This document shows, piece after piece, positions 36,350 to 45,867 of a DNA stretch of 64,000 bases. A program made the position numbers and the translations under genes. Every line of letters starts with the position of its first letter. Position 1 is the first letter of the stretch. The DNA comes from Cypionkella sp. (lineage in GTDB: Bacteria; Pseudomonadota; Alphaproteobacteria; Rhodobacterales; Rhodobacteraceae): NCBI RefSeq assembly GCF_028290025.1, contig NZ_JAQGKQ010000066.1, positions 1-64,000 of the forward strand. Direction: 5' to 3'. The notes beneath the pieces are model-generated. The model was not told where the DNA came from. It was given only the letters and a program-made list of their open reading frames with translations, and ran no database searches.

Positions 36350-37306
36350 TCATCTCTTGCGCAAATCATCCTCAATATACGCCTGCACAATATCATCAAA
36401 ACTATCCTCGGCCCGAAACCCCAACGCCTTCGCCCGCGTTGCAGCAAACCGCCGCGGCCAATTCTGCACGATCGCCCAAACTGCCGGGTCAGGCACATCG
36501 CGGATCAGCGCCGCCACATCAGCCCCCGCCGCGCGCTTCAAAGCCTCAATCTGCTCGCCTACCGTCACGGCTACCCCCGGCAAAGTCAGATTGCGCCGCA
36601 ACCCCACCGCCGCCAAATCCAACTCCGCCGCGTGAAGAAAAAATCCCACCGCCGCGCGCGGGCTGGCCATGGTGTGCAGCCAATCCAGCGCCACCGGCAC
36701 GGCGGCCGGCAAGCCATTCAGTGGTTCGCGGATGATGCTTGAAAAGAAACTGGACGCCGCCCGATTGGCTTTGCCGGGGCGCACGCAGATTGTTGGCAAA
36801 CGCAACCCGATGCCATCGAAAAATCTGCGCCGCGAATAGTCTGACAGCAGCGCCTCACCGATCAGCTTTTGCACGCCATAAGACGAGTGCGGCGTCGGTG
36901 CGAAATCATCGGGTATTTCCTCCGGGAACGGCCCACCAAACACCGCCATGGTTGAGGCATAGACCAGTCGAGGCGCATAATCCGCCATCCGAATAGCCTC
37001 AAACAACGCCCGCGTGCCATCGACATTCACCGCGTAGCCCAGATCGAAATTCGCCTCAGCCTCACCCGACACCACCCCCGCCAAATGAAAAATCACATCA
37101 GGCCGGTGCGCGATCAAACCTTTTGCCGCTCCCTCAGCCGCTAGGTCCCCCACCAGCGCTAAATGCGGAGCTTCCACCTCCGCCGCTACGATATCATGCA
37201 AGATCAGCTGGCTGATCGCCCTGCCCTGCACCTGCCCTCGCGCCAGCAATGCTGCCGTCAGCTTGCGGCCAATCATTCCCGCCGCACCCGTGATCAAAAC
37301 CCGCAT
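36350..37306 (-). CDS. NAD-dependent epimerase, D-erythronate dehydrogenase (DenD)-like
   Basis: A 318-residue extended SDR. MRVLITGAAGMIGRKLTAAL is the NAD site, HLAGVVSGEAEANFDLGYAVN the subfamily stretch, and SSYGVQKLIGE carries the YxxxK pair. The order and the sequence LRLPTICVRPGKPN-type segment (here VRPGKANRAASSFFSSIIRE) match DenD, which oxidises D-erythronate. No kinase or isomerase partners are adjacent, so the substrate is open. The ATG at 37306 has GGGAGGG ahead. An 18-base palindrome lies 70 bases upstream. Confidence 0.8.
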   Translation of the reverse strand: MRVLITGAAGMIGRKLTAALLARGQVQGRAISQLILHDIVAAEVEAPHLALVGDLAAEGAAKGLIAHRPDVIFHLAGVVSGEAEANFDLGYAVNVDGTRALFEAIRMADYAPRLVYASTMAVFGGPFPEEIPDDFAPTPHSSYGVQKLIGEALLSDYSRRRFFDGIGLRLPTICVRPGKANRAASSFFSSIIREPLNGLPAAVPVALDWLHTMASPRAAVGFFLHAAELDLAAVGLRRNLTLPGVAVTVGEQIEALKRAAGADVAALIRDVPDPAVWAIVQNWPRRFAATRAKALGFRAEDSFDDIVQAYIEDDLRKR

Positions 37307-37375
37307 GAAACCCTCCCGTTTCGCCACACTAAAGCATAGCCCGCCCAAGCCACAAAGCTTCGTCTGCAAAAACTG

Positions 37376-37393
37376 GTGTCCACACGTGGGCAC
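37376..37393. repeat. 18-base near-palindrome, copy 2
   Basis: GTGTCCACACGTGGGCAC, the partner of the copy at 5777-5794. It lies 70 bases upstream of the denD-like start, on the side where a promoter would be, and 136 bases beyond the end of the next gene. Same core TCCACACGTGGR; the two outer differences are complementary, as expected for a symmetric site. Confidence 0.6.
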
Positions 37394-37528
37394 GGGTGCC
37401 TTTTATGACTTATCAATGGGTTACGGGTGCCGATTCAGGCTTGATTTACCATAACACACGCAGAGCAGCGCGCGGGCAACCTTATCGCCGCTCGCATCTA
37501 GCGTTCCAGTCGTTGAGTTGCGAGCCGA

Positions 37529-38311
37529 TTAAACCGTCGGCACTGTGCCGCCATCAATGACGTATTCAGTACCAGTGATCGACGCTGCGCGGGGTGAGAC
37601 GAGGAAGGCGATCAGGTCGGCCACTTCTTGCGGCTTGGCGGGGCGTCCTAGAGGGATGCCGCCCAGACTGTCCATGATAATCTTTTTGCCGCCCGCGTAA
37701 TCGGTGCCAGCTCGAAATGCCAAGCGTTCGGCCAGCGCCACAGAAGCCTCGGTTTCCACCCATCCCGGCGATACGCGCACGACGCGGACGCCTTTCGGTG
37801 TCACCTCTTTCGACAGCGCCTTGCTGTAGGTCGCGAGAGCGCCTTTGGCTGCGGCATAAGCGATCGTGGATTCGGGCAGCGGTAGTTGATGTTGGATTGA
37901 GGTGACATGGATCACCACCCCGGCCCCTTGCGCCACCATTCCCGGGACCAACGCCCGATCCAACCGCACCGCTGCCATCAGGTTTTGGTTGATTTCGCGC
38001 ATCCACAGATCGTCGTCCAGCACCGCAAAACCGCCACCCGGCGCGGCAGAACCGCCCACCACGTTGACCAGAATATCGACGCCGCCCATGCTTTCCAGCG
38101 CCCTTTTGGCAAGCAGGGCGCAGCCCTCGGCGGTCATCAGGTCGGCAGTGCAAAAGACGACATCGGCGGGCAGATCATCCGGCTTTGTGCGCGCGCTGGT
38201 TATCACTTTCGCCCCCGCAGCCAGCAAGGCTGCTACAACCGCTTGCCCAACGCCTTTGCTGCCGCCCGTCACCAATGCGCGTTGGCCATTCAGATCAATC
38301 CATCCAGACAT
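37529..38311 (-). CDS. Short-chain dehydrogenase/reductase
   Basis: A 260-residue classical SDR: cofactor motif [21 protein letters not shown] in place of NNAG, active site Ser in [10 protein letters not shown] and Y-A-A-A-K in [17 protein letters not shown]-terminal [16 protein letters not shown]. Substrate unknown. Its ATG overlaps the stop of the upstream SnoaL-like gene by one base (TAATG), and a divergent HxlR regulator is next, so the three genes form a regulated unit. Confidence 0.88.
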   Translation of the reverse strand: MSGWIDLNGQRALVTGGSKGVGQAVVAALLAAGAKVITSARTKPDDLPADVVFCTADLMTAEGCALLAKRALESMGGVDILVNVVGGSAAPGGGFAVLDDDLWMREINQNLMAAVRLDRALVPGMVAQGAGVVIHVTSIQHQLPLPESTIAYAAAKGALATYSKALSKEVTPKGVRVVRVSPGWVETEASVALAERLAFRAGTDYAGGKKIIMDSLGGIPLGRPAKPQEVADLIAFLVSPRAASITGTEYVIDGGTVPTV

Positions 38312-38631
38312 TAGTGAATCTCCAATTCTGCGATCAGCCCTGATTTGAGCGTGAAGCCGAAATCGAGCGTCACCGGGCTGCCTTTGAAGCTGCCGGAAAC
38401 CTCGGCCGTTACGATGGTTTTGCCGCGGTCTTCGCGGATCGATAACATGCGGGTCGCCTGCACCGGGGCATTTGAGGCGATGTGCCAAGCTTTGATTTCG
38501 GCCAGTCCGTGGTGGATTTTGGCTTCATCGTGCACGATGGCATCGGCGGCAAAGCAGGTGTCAAAAGGCTGGCGCGTGCTGTCGGCGCTGGCAGCAAAGT
38601 AGGTGGCAAGAGCGGTGGGGAGTGCGATCAT
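38311..38631 (-). CDS. SnoaL/NTF2-like protein
   Basis: A 106-residue NTF2-fold protein: helical start [33 protein letters not shown] and a beta-sheet end [20 protein letters not shown]. Such small proteins are isomerases, hydrolases or ligand carriers. It is translated just ahead of, and coupled to, the SDR gene. The ATG at 38631 is 68 bases from the divergent HxlR start. Confidence 0.8.
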   Translation of the reverse strand: MIALPTALATYFAASADSTRQPFDTCFAADAIVHDEAKIHHGLAEIKAWHIASNAPVQATRMLSIREDRGKTIVTAEVSGSFKGSPVTLDFGFTLKSGLIAELEIH

Positions 38632-38699
38632 TGGGCTTCCTTCGCGTCGGGCATGACGCATCTGTTGCAATGACCGAGATATCGCATTAGCTAGACATT

Positions 38700-39104
38700 A
38701 TGGAAAGAACACACGAAAAAGTTGGGTACTTACCTGAAGGTAAGCCATTGGAGTCGGAACCAGTTTCCGCCGCCGTAGGCGTCGAGACGGTGATCCGCAT
38801 GTTAGAGGGTCGCTGGAAGCTGGTGATCCTGTTCAAGCTGTTCGGCGGCAAGCTGTTGCGGTTTTCTGATCTTGAGCGGGCGATTCCGGCGATCTCACAA
38901 AAGATGTTGATCCAGCAGTTGCGGCAGATGGAAGCTGACGGCATCGTCACGCGGCTGGTGCATCATCAGGTGCCGCCGAAGGTGGAGTATGGCCTGACGG
39001 CGTGGGGGCAATCGTTGTGTCCGGCGCTGGATGCGTTGCTGCAATGGGCGGGCAATGCGCCGGATGAGGTCAGCTTGGGTTTAGAGCACTTCGTGCCGCG
39101 TTAG
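38700..39104 (+). CDS. HxlR-family transcriptional regulator
   Basis: A 134-residue winged-helix regulator. EGRWKLVILFKLFGGKLLRFSDLERAIP-type region (residues about 36-63) and ISQKMLIQQLRQMEADGIVTR form the HTH and recognition helix; VEYGLTAWGQSL is the wing. It lacks the N-terminal cysteine of redox-sensing YodB-type members. Divergent from the SnoaL-SDR pair with 68 bases between, so it very likely controls that operon and itself. Confidence 0.9.
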   Translation: MERTHEKVGYLPEGKPLESEPVSAAVGVETVIRMLEGRWKLVILFKLFGGKLLRFSDLERAIPAISQKMLIQQLRQMEADGIVTRLVHHQVPPKVEYGLTAWGQSLCPALDALLQWAGNAPDEVSLGLEHFVPR

Positions 39105-39203
39105 GAGTGGACTGATCCGTCAAAGTTTAGCCCGTCGAGAATTCCTGCGATCTTTGATAGAATTGCGCGGACTCTGGTCGTTTATCTTGGATCAATACTC
39201 TCA

Positions 39204-39262
39204 CCGGAGGCTTCCTGCGGCAAATGTCGGATGCCTCCGGCGGGGATATTTGGGCCAATGTG
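39204..39262. repeat. Rhodobacteraceae-type intergenic CCTCCGG hairpin repeat
   Basis: CCGGAGGC (39204-39211) pairs with GCCTCCGG (39233-39240) and is followed by CGGGGATATTTGGGCCAATG. I recall near-identical CCTCCGGCGGGGATATTT segments at many gene ends in Rhodobacteraceae genomes, so this looks like a dispersed small repeat acting as terminator. The other 150 bases of this gap contain only the next hairpin. Confidence 0.5.
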
Positions 39263-39268
39263 AAATGC

Positions 39269-39300
39269 AAAGCGCGGCAGAGTTGCCCCTGCCGCGCTTT
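39269..39300. terminator. Terminator of iolG-like gene
   Basis: AAGCGCGGCAG and CTGCCGCGCTT form an 11-bp stem with an 8-base loop, flanked by A/T bases on both sides; 17 bases after the stop of the minus-strand dehydrogenase. Confidence 0.8.
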
Positions 39301-39316
39301 GGTAGTTGTTTTAAAG

Positions 39317-40318
39317 TTAGATGATTTCTGACATTTTCACCACGCGGCCCTCGGCCACGGACTTTACTGCTGCTTCGGCCAGTGCGAGAGCGATCAGGCC
39401 GTCTTCGCCTGATGGTTCAGCTTTACCCTTACCACCCAAAGCCGCGATTAAGGTGGCGATTTCGGCGGCGTAGGCTTCGGTGTAGCGGGTCATAAAGAAG
39501 TCGTGCAGCGGCGGGCGGGTGTAGCCTGCGGCGGTGGCGACTTCGATCGAAACCGGGCGCTGGTTTTCGGCGCTAACCGCACCGAGCGAGCCGTGGACTT
39601 CGATGCGCTGATCGTAGCCGTAGGTGGCGCGGCGCGAGTTCGAGATCATCGCTTGGCGACCGGATTTGGTTTTCAGCATGACTTGAACAGAATCAAAATC
39701 GCCAGCCTTGCCGATTTCGGGATCGACCAGAACGGCGGCGGTGGCGACAACTTCGGTGATTTCTTCACCTAACAGAAAGCGGGCCATGTCGAAATCGTGG
39801 ATGGTCATGTCGCGGAAGATGCCGCCGGAGCGTTTGATATAGTCAATCGGCGGCGGGCCGGGATCGCGCGAGGTGATCACGACCATCTCAGGCGTGCCAA
39901 TGGTTCCCTTATCAATTTCTGCGCGGACGGCTCTGAAATGCGGATCGAAGCGACGGTTGAAGCCGACCATCAGGGTGCCTTTGTGGGCGCGCACGACTTC
40001 GAGGCAGGCTTTGACGCGGGCGAGTGAAAGGTCGATGGGCTTTTCGCAGAACACCGCTTTGCCCGCTTTGACGAATTGTTCGATCAGGTCGGAGTGGGTG
40101 TCGGTCGGGGTGCAAATCACCACTGCGTCGATGTCTTTTGACGCCAAGATCGCCTCAACCGAGCGGACTTCGCAACCGTATTGATCAGCAATCGCCTGCG
40201 CCGCTGCCGGGAAAGCATCGGCCACAGCGACGAGTTGTGCGCCTGCATCGCCCGTCACCGCTTTGGCATGGACCTTACCGATGCGGCCTGCGCCCAAAAG
40301 CCCGAATTTTACTGTCAT
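39317..40318 (-). CDS. iolG: Inositol 2-dehydrogenase-like Gfo/Idh/MocA oxidoreductase
   Basis: A 333-residue enzyme of the Gfo/Idh/MocA family. FGLLGAGRIGKVHAKAV is the NAD site, FCEKPIDLSLARVKAC the conserved EKP region, and GGIFRDMTIHDFDMARFL carries the D-x-x-x-H catalytic pair. The closest match in order and motifs is myo-inositol 2-dehydrogenase, but no other iol genes are nearby, so the sugar substrate is not certain. The ATG at 40318 has GGAGGATG ahead. Confidence 0.85.
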   Translation of the reverse strand: MTVKFGLLGAGRIGKVHAKAVTGDAGAQLVAVADAFPAAAQAIADQYGCEVRSVEAILASKDIDAVVICTPTDTHSDLIEQFVKAGKAVFCEKPIDLSLARVKACLEVVRAHKGTLMVGFNRRFDPHFRAVRAEIDKGTIGTPEMVVITSRDPGPPPIDYIKRSGGIFRDMTIHDFDMARFLLGEEITEVVATAAVLVDPEIGKAGDFDSVQVMLKTKSGRQAMISNSRRATYGYDQRIEVHGSLGAVSAENQRPVSIEVATAAGYTRPPLHDFFMTRYTEAYAAEIATLIAALGGKGKAEPSGEDGLIALALAEAAVKSVAEGRVVKMSEII

Positions 40319-40496
40319 GTCATCCTCCACTTGCGGCAATCCCGGCGGGCTTGCAGTTGCGGAACTGATATTCCATTTTGGGCCAAGATCAATCCGATTT
40401 TGTGGAGAATCGGCAAGGCGGGGCGGACTCTCGGCAGAATTCGGCAAGACTTTTAGCAGGAAGCAGGCGTCGATTTAGAACGTATATTCTATTGTT

Positions 40497-43007
40497 TTAT
40501 TCATGAGAGCGTAAAACCTGTGCCGGGCGGGTGGAGAGTGGGCGTAGCACGAAGACTAAGCTGGCAAGCAAGGTGGCTGCAATGCCGCCAAGCACGATGG
40601 CGAGGGCCGAGCCGGGCTCAAACGCATAGGGGCTGTCCATCACGAAGCGCATCACCACCCAGCCCGCCAAGCCGCCAGCGATGATGGCGACAATGCCAGC
40701 GGCGGCTCCCATCATCGCGGCTCGGAGGGCGAAGCTGAGCAGGATGCGGGCGCGCGAGGCGCCTAAGACTTTCAACACGGCAGCTTCATAGATGCGGGCG
40801 CGCTCACCCGAGGCGGCTGCGCCGATCAGCACGACGAAGCCTGTCAGGAGCGTGGCCATGGCGGCGATGGTGGTGGCTTTTGCGATGGCGGTGAGGGCTT
40901 CGGTGACGCGACCGATAGCAGCTTTGACGCCAATCGCGGTGATGTTGGGGAAAGCGGTGGCTATTTCGCGCAGGATCGCGGCCTCGGCACCGGGGTCGGC
41001 GTAGACGGTGGCGATGTCAGTATGGGGTGCGCCTGCGACGGCATCGGGGTCGAGGGTGAGGACGAAACCGATGCCTGCGTTGGAGAAATCGACCACGCGG
41101 AAGCTGGTGATGGTTGCTAAGATGTCGCGGCCGAGGATGTTGATGGTGAGTTGGTCGCAGAGTTTGAGGCCAAGCTCCTCGGCCTCCTCGGCGGCGAAGG
41201 AGATTTGCGGCGGGCCTTGGTAGTAGGCGGGCCACCATGTGCCTGCGGTCAGTTTGGTAGCGGCGGGCTGGGCGGCGGCATAGGTGATGCCGCGGTCGCC
41301 TGCGAGCACCCAGTGATCGCCTGCGACTGTGCGGGCGTCTTGGCCGTTGATCTGGGTGATGATGCCGCGCAGCATGGGGGCGGACTCGACTTTGCTGACG
41401 GCGGGGTTGGCGGCGAGGATACTGCGGAAGTCGTCGATTTGGTCGGGTTGGATATCAACGAAAAAGAAAGATGGGGCGCGGGTGGGCAAGTCGCGGGAGA
41501 TCGCGGCGCGCAGGTTGGCGTCGATTTGGCCGACGGCGGCGAGGACGGTGAGGCCCAAGCCAAGGGCGAGGACAACTTGCATGGTCTCAGCGCGGGGTGC
41601 TCCGATAGAGGCTAGGGCGGCGCGGAGTGCGACTTTGCCTCGGAGTGCGGTTAGGCGGGCGGCGCGGCGCGCGAGGCGGACCAGCGCCCAAGCGGTTGCG
41701 GCGAGGACGACGAGGGCTGCGAAGACGCCGCCTGCGGTGCCGAGAGCTAGGTTTCGGGTGCCGGATAGCCCGACGGCGCCACCGATCAGCAAGGCTGCGA
41801 GGGCGAGCATGGCTAGGGCATAACGGGCGCGGGGCCAGCCGCCGGATAGGCCGCCACGATAGAGGGCAGCGGCGCGGACTTGCTCGCTGCGGGCGAGCGG
41901 CCAGAGCGCGAACAGGAAGGCGGAGGTTACGCCGTAGAATGCGGCTTCGATTATGGGGCGAGGGCAGAGGGCGATTTGGGCAGGGAATGGCAGGGCGGAT
42001 TGGATTTGTTCGGCGAAGGCTAGGGGGGTGGCGATGCCCAAGGTTAGGCCGAGGGCGACGCCTAGGGTGACGAGGACGGCGATCTGGATGAGGTAGGTTT
42101 GGAAGATCAGGCCGCCGGTTGCGCCGAGCGTACGAAGGGTGGCGATGGTGGCTATCTTGGACTCGAGGTAGGATCGGACCGCGGCGGCGACACCTACGCC
42201 ACCGACGGCCAACCCTGCGAGTCCGACGAGGATCAGGAACGCGCCGATGCGTTCGACAAACCGGGCGACGCCGGGTGCGGCTTTGCGGCTGTCGCTCCAC
42301 CGCAGGCCGGAGTTGCGGAATTTTGTTTCGGCTTCGGTTTGCAGAGCGGCGAGATCGGCGTTTGTGGGCAGCAGAAGGCGGTATGACGAGTCGAACAATG
42401 TGCCGGGTTCCAGCAGCCCGGATTGCGCAAGGGCTTTGGTTTTCACGATGGTGCGGGGGGCTAAGGCGAAACCGCCGGTGGCGCTGTCTGGTTCGCGCAG
42501 GATGCGGCCTTGCAGGATGAACTCTTGCTCGCCCAGTTTGAAACGGTCGCCTAACGCCAAGCCGATCTGGTCGGCTAAGATGCCGTCCATCACAGCCCCG
42601 GGCAGATCGGTGGTGGAAAGGGCGGTGGCGAGTTCGCCGGTTTCCAACTGCACGGAGCCGAGCAGCGGATAGTTATCGTCCACCGCCTTCACTTGGGTCA
42701 GCACATGCGCATCGCCCGCGACGACCATTGAGCGGAAATCGACAATCTCGGAGGTTTTCGCAGCGATCTGATCGAGAAAAGCGCGTTCTTCCGGGGTGGC
42801 GAAGCGGTAGGTGAACTCAACCTGCGCATCACCGCCGAGCAGGACCGCTCCTTGATCGGTCAACCCCGCCTCAATCGCGGAACGCACCATGCCTACGCCC
42901 GCAATAGCGGCGACACCGAGCGCAAGGCAGGCGAGAAACACCCAGAAGCCGCGCAGGCCGCCGCGTAGTTCTGCGCGCGCGATGCGTGCCGCAAGTTTTA
43001 GGCTCAT
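40497..43007 (-). CDS. ybbP: ABC transporter permease, YbbP-type (FtsX domains)
   Basis: An 836-residue inner-membrane protein with two FtsX-type permease domains, ten or so spans (N-terminal, about 255-375, 390-440, then 710-830) and large extracytoplasmic loops. It overlaps the ATPase gene by 4 bases and stands beside tesA, the same arrangement as E. coli tesA-ybbA-ybbP. Proteins of this type move lipids or lipophilic compounds from the inner membrane to the periplasm. The coding strand is very GC-rich. Confidence 0.9.
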   Translation of the reverse strand: MSLKLAARIARAELRGGLRGFWVFLACLALGVAAIAGVGMVRSAIEAGLTDQGAVLLGGDAQVEFTYRFATPEERAFLDQIAAKTSEIVDFRSMVVAGDAHVLTQVKAVDDNYPLLGSVQLETGELATALSTTDLPGAVMDGILADQIGLALGDRFKLGEQEFILQGRILREPDSATGGFALAPRTIVKTKALAQSGLLEPGTLFDSSYRLLLPTNADLAALQTEAETKFRNSGLRWSDSRKAAPGVARFVERIGAFLILVGLAGLAVGGVGVAAAVRSYLESKIATIATLRTLGATGGLIFQTYLIQIAVLVTLGVALGLTLGIATPLAFAEQIQSALPFPAQIALCPRPIIEAAFYGVTSAFLFALWPLARSEQVRAAALYRGGLSGGWPRARYALAMLALAALLIGGAVGLSGTRNLALGTAGGVFAALVVLAATAWALVRLARRAARLTALRGKVALRAALASIGAPRAETMQVVLALGLGLTVLAAVGQIDANLRAAISRDLPTRAPSFFFVDIQPDQIDDFRSILAANPAVSKVESAPMLRGIITQINGQDARTVAGDHWVLAGDRGITYAAAQPAATKLTAGTWWPAYYQGPPQISFAAEEAEELGLKLCDQLTINILGRDILATITSFRVVDFSNAGIGFVLTLDPDAVAGAPHTDIATVYADPGAEAAILREIATAFPNITAIGVKAAIGRVTEALTAIAKATTIAAMATLLTGFVVLIGAAASGERARIYEAAVLKVLGASRARILLSFALRAAMMGAAAGIVAIIAGGLAGWVVMRFVMDSPYAFEPGSALAIVLGGIAATLLASLVFVLRPLSTRPAQVLRSHE

Positions 43008-43711
43008 GCGACAGCCCCGGCGATGCGGTCGGCGGCGGTGTGGTCGGAGATGCGGCCATCAACCAAGCGCACTATGCGGCTACAGCGGGCGGCGAGTTCT
43101 GGGGCATGTGTGACCAATACCAGCGTCGCGCCGTGGCGGTCGCGCAGGTCAAAGATCAAATCCATGATCGCGGCACCGTTGACGCTGTCGAGATTACCGG
43201 TCGGCTCATCGGCAAGCAGGATCGCAGGGCGCGGGGCTGCGGCACGGGCAAGCGCCACACGTTGCTGCTCACCGCCGGAAAGCTGCGCCGGATAATGCTG
43301 CATCCGAGTCGACAGACCGACTGCATCAAGTTCGTCGCGGGCGCGGGTGTAGGCGTCGGCGTGTCCGGCGATTTCCATCGGCAGCGCGACATTCTCCAGC
43401 GCAGTCATCGTCGGGATCAGGTGGAACGATTGGAACACCACGCCCATCCGGCCACGCCGAAACTTCGAAAGGCCGTCTTCATCAAGGCCGGTGATGTCTT
43501 GGCCCAAAGCCTCAACCCGGCCCTTCGTGACCCGCTCCAGCCCACCCATCAGCATCAGTAACGAAGATTTGCCCGACCCCGACGGGCCAACCAGCCCAAG
43601 GCTCTCGCCACGGGCTACGCTGAGCGTTATGCCTTTCAGAATATCGACCGCGCCTGCATTGCCAGCCAAGGTCAGCCACGCGTCTTGCAACGCTAGAACG
43701 GTTTCAGTCAT
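43004..43711 (-). CDS. ybbA: ABC transporter ATPase, YbbA/LolD-type
   Basis: A 235-residue ATPase with Walker A GPSGSGKSS, signature LSGGEQQRVALAR, Walker B ILLADEPTG and NLDSVNGAAIMDL. These are features of the MacB/LolD-type subgroup that pairs with FtsX-fold permeases. Its ATG (43711-43709) shares two bases with the divergent tesA ATG, so promoter elements must lie inside the neighbouring gene. Confidence 0.92.
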   Translation of the reverse strand: MTETVLALQDAWLTLAGNAGAVDILKGITLSVARGESLGLVGPSGSGKSSLLMLMGGLERVTKGRVEALGQDITGLDEDGLSKFRRGRMGVVFQSFHLIPTMTALENVALPMEIAGHADAYTRARDELDAVGLSTRMQHYPAQLSGGEQQRVALARAAAPRPAILLADEPTGNLDSVNGAAIMDLIFDLRDRHGATLVLVTHAPELAARCSRIVRLVDGRISDHTAADRIAGAVA

Positions 43712-44384
43712 GTCTTACTCTCTACTGCCTCGCTTGACATATGCGCCGCTGCGCGCGTTCCGCAATGTCACGGCGGCGATAATTCTGCTGGTTTCTCCGG
43801 TATATGCCGAAACGACCGTGCTGGCCCTGGGCGATAGCCTGACGGCAGGCTATGGATTGCCAACCGATCAGGGCTTTGTGCCTCAATTACAGGCATGGCT
43901 TGCGGCGAAGGGCACGGATGTGCAGATTTTGAACGCTGGGGTGTCGGGGGATACCACGGCGGGCGGGCTGTCGCGCACCGATTGGTCGCTGACGCCCGAA
44001 GTCGATGCGGTGATCGTAAATTTGGGTGGTAATGACATGCTGCGCGGGATTGATCCGGCCACCAGCCGCGCCAATCTGGATGCGATTTTGGCCAAGGTTC
44101 AGGCGCGCGGGTTGCCGGTGTTGTTGGTGTCTTTGCGCGCGCCGGGGAATTATGGCGAGGCTTTTAAAACCAATTTCGATGCGATGTATCCTGATCTGGC
44201 GACAAAATATGGCGCGCTACTGGCCGAGAACTATTTCTTTCCGGTGATCAATCAGCAAACCCGATTGCTGGACCCGGAATATATGCAGGCCGATGGCATT
44301 CATCCAAATGCCAAGGGTGTGGCGAAGATTTTGGAGGCGGTGGGGCCGAAGGTGCAGGAGTTGCTGGCGCGGGTCACGCCCTAA
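43710..44384 (+). CDS. tesA: Arylesterase / multifunctional acyl-CoA thioesterase I
   Basis: A 224-residue periplasmic SGNH hydrolase. A signal peptide (about 1-33, cleavage after VYA) precedes the GDSL block VLALGDSLTAGYGLP with the catalytic serine; NLGGNDMLRG (block III) and DGIHPNAKG (block V, Asp and His) complete the triad. It hydrolyses short acyl esters and thioesters. Divergent from ybbA-ybbP with overlapping ATGs, a linkage also seen in E. coli. Confidence 0.92.
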   Translation: MSYSLLPRLTYAPLRAFRNVTAAIILLVSPVYAETTVLALGDSLTAGYGLPTDQGFVPQLQAWLAAKGTDVQILNAGVSGDTTAGGLSRTDWSLTPEVDAVIVNLGGNDMLRGIDPATSRANLDAILAKVQARGLPVLLVSLRAPGNYGEAFKTNFDAMYPDLATKYGALLAENYFFPVINQQTRLLDPEYMQADGIHPNAKGVAKILEAVGPKVQELLARVTP

Positions 44385-44441
44385 TCCGCTTGCGCCCGGC
44401 CTCGCTTCAGTGAAACTGCGGCGAAATTGCCGGAGTTGCGC

Positions 44442-45854
44442 ATGACACTTCTCACTGACTTAACGGCCGCGCTTGGCGCCGCCCATGTAATCATCGGCAC
44501 CGATCTGGAGCGGTATCGCTCGGATTGGACGACGCATTACACGTCTAATCCGATCGCTGCGGTGCGCCCGGGATCGACGGCCGAGGTGGTGCAGGTGATG
44601 CATATTGCTGCGCAGCATGGTGTGGCAGTGGTGCCGGTGTCGGGACGCACCGGGCTGGTTGGCGGTCATATGACCGACGGCGGTTTGATGCTGTCGGTGG
44701 AGCGTTTGAACCGTATTCGGGAGGTGAAGGCAGGCGCGCGGATTGCGATTGTCGAGGCTGGCGTGGTGCTGGACCGTCTGCACGAGGCTGCAGAGGCCGA
44801 GGGGCTGTACTTCCCGCTGTGGTTTGGCGCGCGGGGATCGGCGATGATCGGCGGCGTGCTTTCGACCAATGCCGGCGGGTCAAACGTGTTGCGTTATGGC
44901 TCTACGCGGGCGTTGTGTCTGGGGTTGGAAGTTGTATTGCCGGATGGCCGCGTCCTGAACCTGATGAGCCAGTTGCACAAGGATAACTCGGGCTACGATC
45001 TGAAAAACCTTTTCATCGGGGCCGAGGGCACGCTGGGGGTGATCACGGCGGCAGTGATGAAACTCGTTCCAAGACCGCGCGCTTATGCGACCGCGACGCT
45101 TTCGGCACGATCATTGCCGGACGCGTTGAAGCTGCTGAACCGCTTGCAGGTTGTCTCGGGCGGCTTGGTGGAAGCGTTTGAATACATGCCGGAAACCTAC
45201 ATGCGGCGCTTGGCTGAAGCACGGCCAGACATTCGCCAGCCGTTCTCTCCAAGGCAGGCGGTGAACATTCTGGTGGAACTTGGCAGCACGCGGCCTGCGG
45301 ATGCGGCGGCGGATGCAGATGGGGTTTTGCCCTTGGCTGCGATGCTACAAGACGTGCTAGAGGTCATGCTCGCCGAGGGGCTGATCCTCGATGCTGAGAT
45401 CGCAGCATCCGAGGCGCAGCGCCGTACAATGTGGCAACGTCGTGAGCTGGCGGCAGAAATCACCGTGGCGCGGCAGCCGACGATTGACACGGACATTTGC
45501 CTGCCGATCGATGCGGTGGCTACGTTCTTTGAGCGTATCCATGCGCGGCTGCCCAGTCTCGATCCGGGGGCGGAGACGTTGTCGGTGGCGCATCTCGGCG
45601 ACGGCAATATCCACTTCACGGTGTTCAGCACGGACGATAGTGCTGCGTTGTATGACCGCGTTGTGGAGGCCGTGGAAGATGAAGTGCAGGCGTTGGGCGG
45701 CAGTTTCTCGGCAGAGCATGGCGTGGGGTTGTCGAAGCTGGCCTCAATGCGGCGGCGGAAAGACCCGGTGGCCTTGGACGTGATGCGCCGCGTGAAGGCG
45801 GCGCTGGACCCGGATGGGCGGATGAATCCGGGCAAGGTTATACCTGCAGTTTGA
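44442..45854 (+). CDS. FAD-linked oxidase (D-lactate/2-hydroxyglutarate dehydrogenase-like)
   Basis: A 470-residue flavoprotein of the FAD-binding type 4 family. VVPVSGRTGLVGGHMTDGG and MIGGVLSTNAGGSNVLRYG bind FAD, and the C-terminal domain has HLGDGNIHF and SAEHGVGLSK, the histidine-bearing signatures of D-2-hydroxyacid dehydrogenases such as GlcD, Dld and D-2-hydroxyglutarate dehydrogenase. The precise hydroxyacid is not decidable. No GlcE/GlcF partner follows. The ATG at 44442 has CGGAG ahead. Confidence 0.86.
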   Translation: MTLLTDLTAALGAAHVIIGTDLERYRSDWTTHYTSNPIAAVRPGSTAEVVQVMHIAAQHGVAVVPVSGRTGLVGGHMTDGGLMLSVERLNRIREVKAGARIAIVEAGVVLDRLHEAAEAEGLYFPLWFGARGSAMIGGVLSTNAGGSNVLRYGSTRALCLGLEVVLPDGRVLNLMSQLHKDNSGYDLKNLFIGAEGTLGVITAAVMKLVPRPRAYATATLSARSLPDALKLLNRLQVVSGGLVEAFEYMPETYMRRLAEARPDIRQPFSPRQAVNILVELGSTRPADAAADADGVLPLAAMLQDVLEVMLAEGLILDAEIAASEAQRRTMWQRRELAAEITVARQPTIDTDICLPIDAVATFFERIHARLPSLDPGAETLSVAHLGDGNIHFTVFSTDDSAALYDRVVEAVEDEVQALGGSFSAEHGVGLSKLASMRRRKDPVALDVMRRVKAALDPDGRMNPGKVIPAV

Positions 45855-45867
45855 TCTGTAAAGGGAG

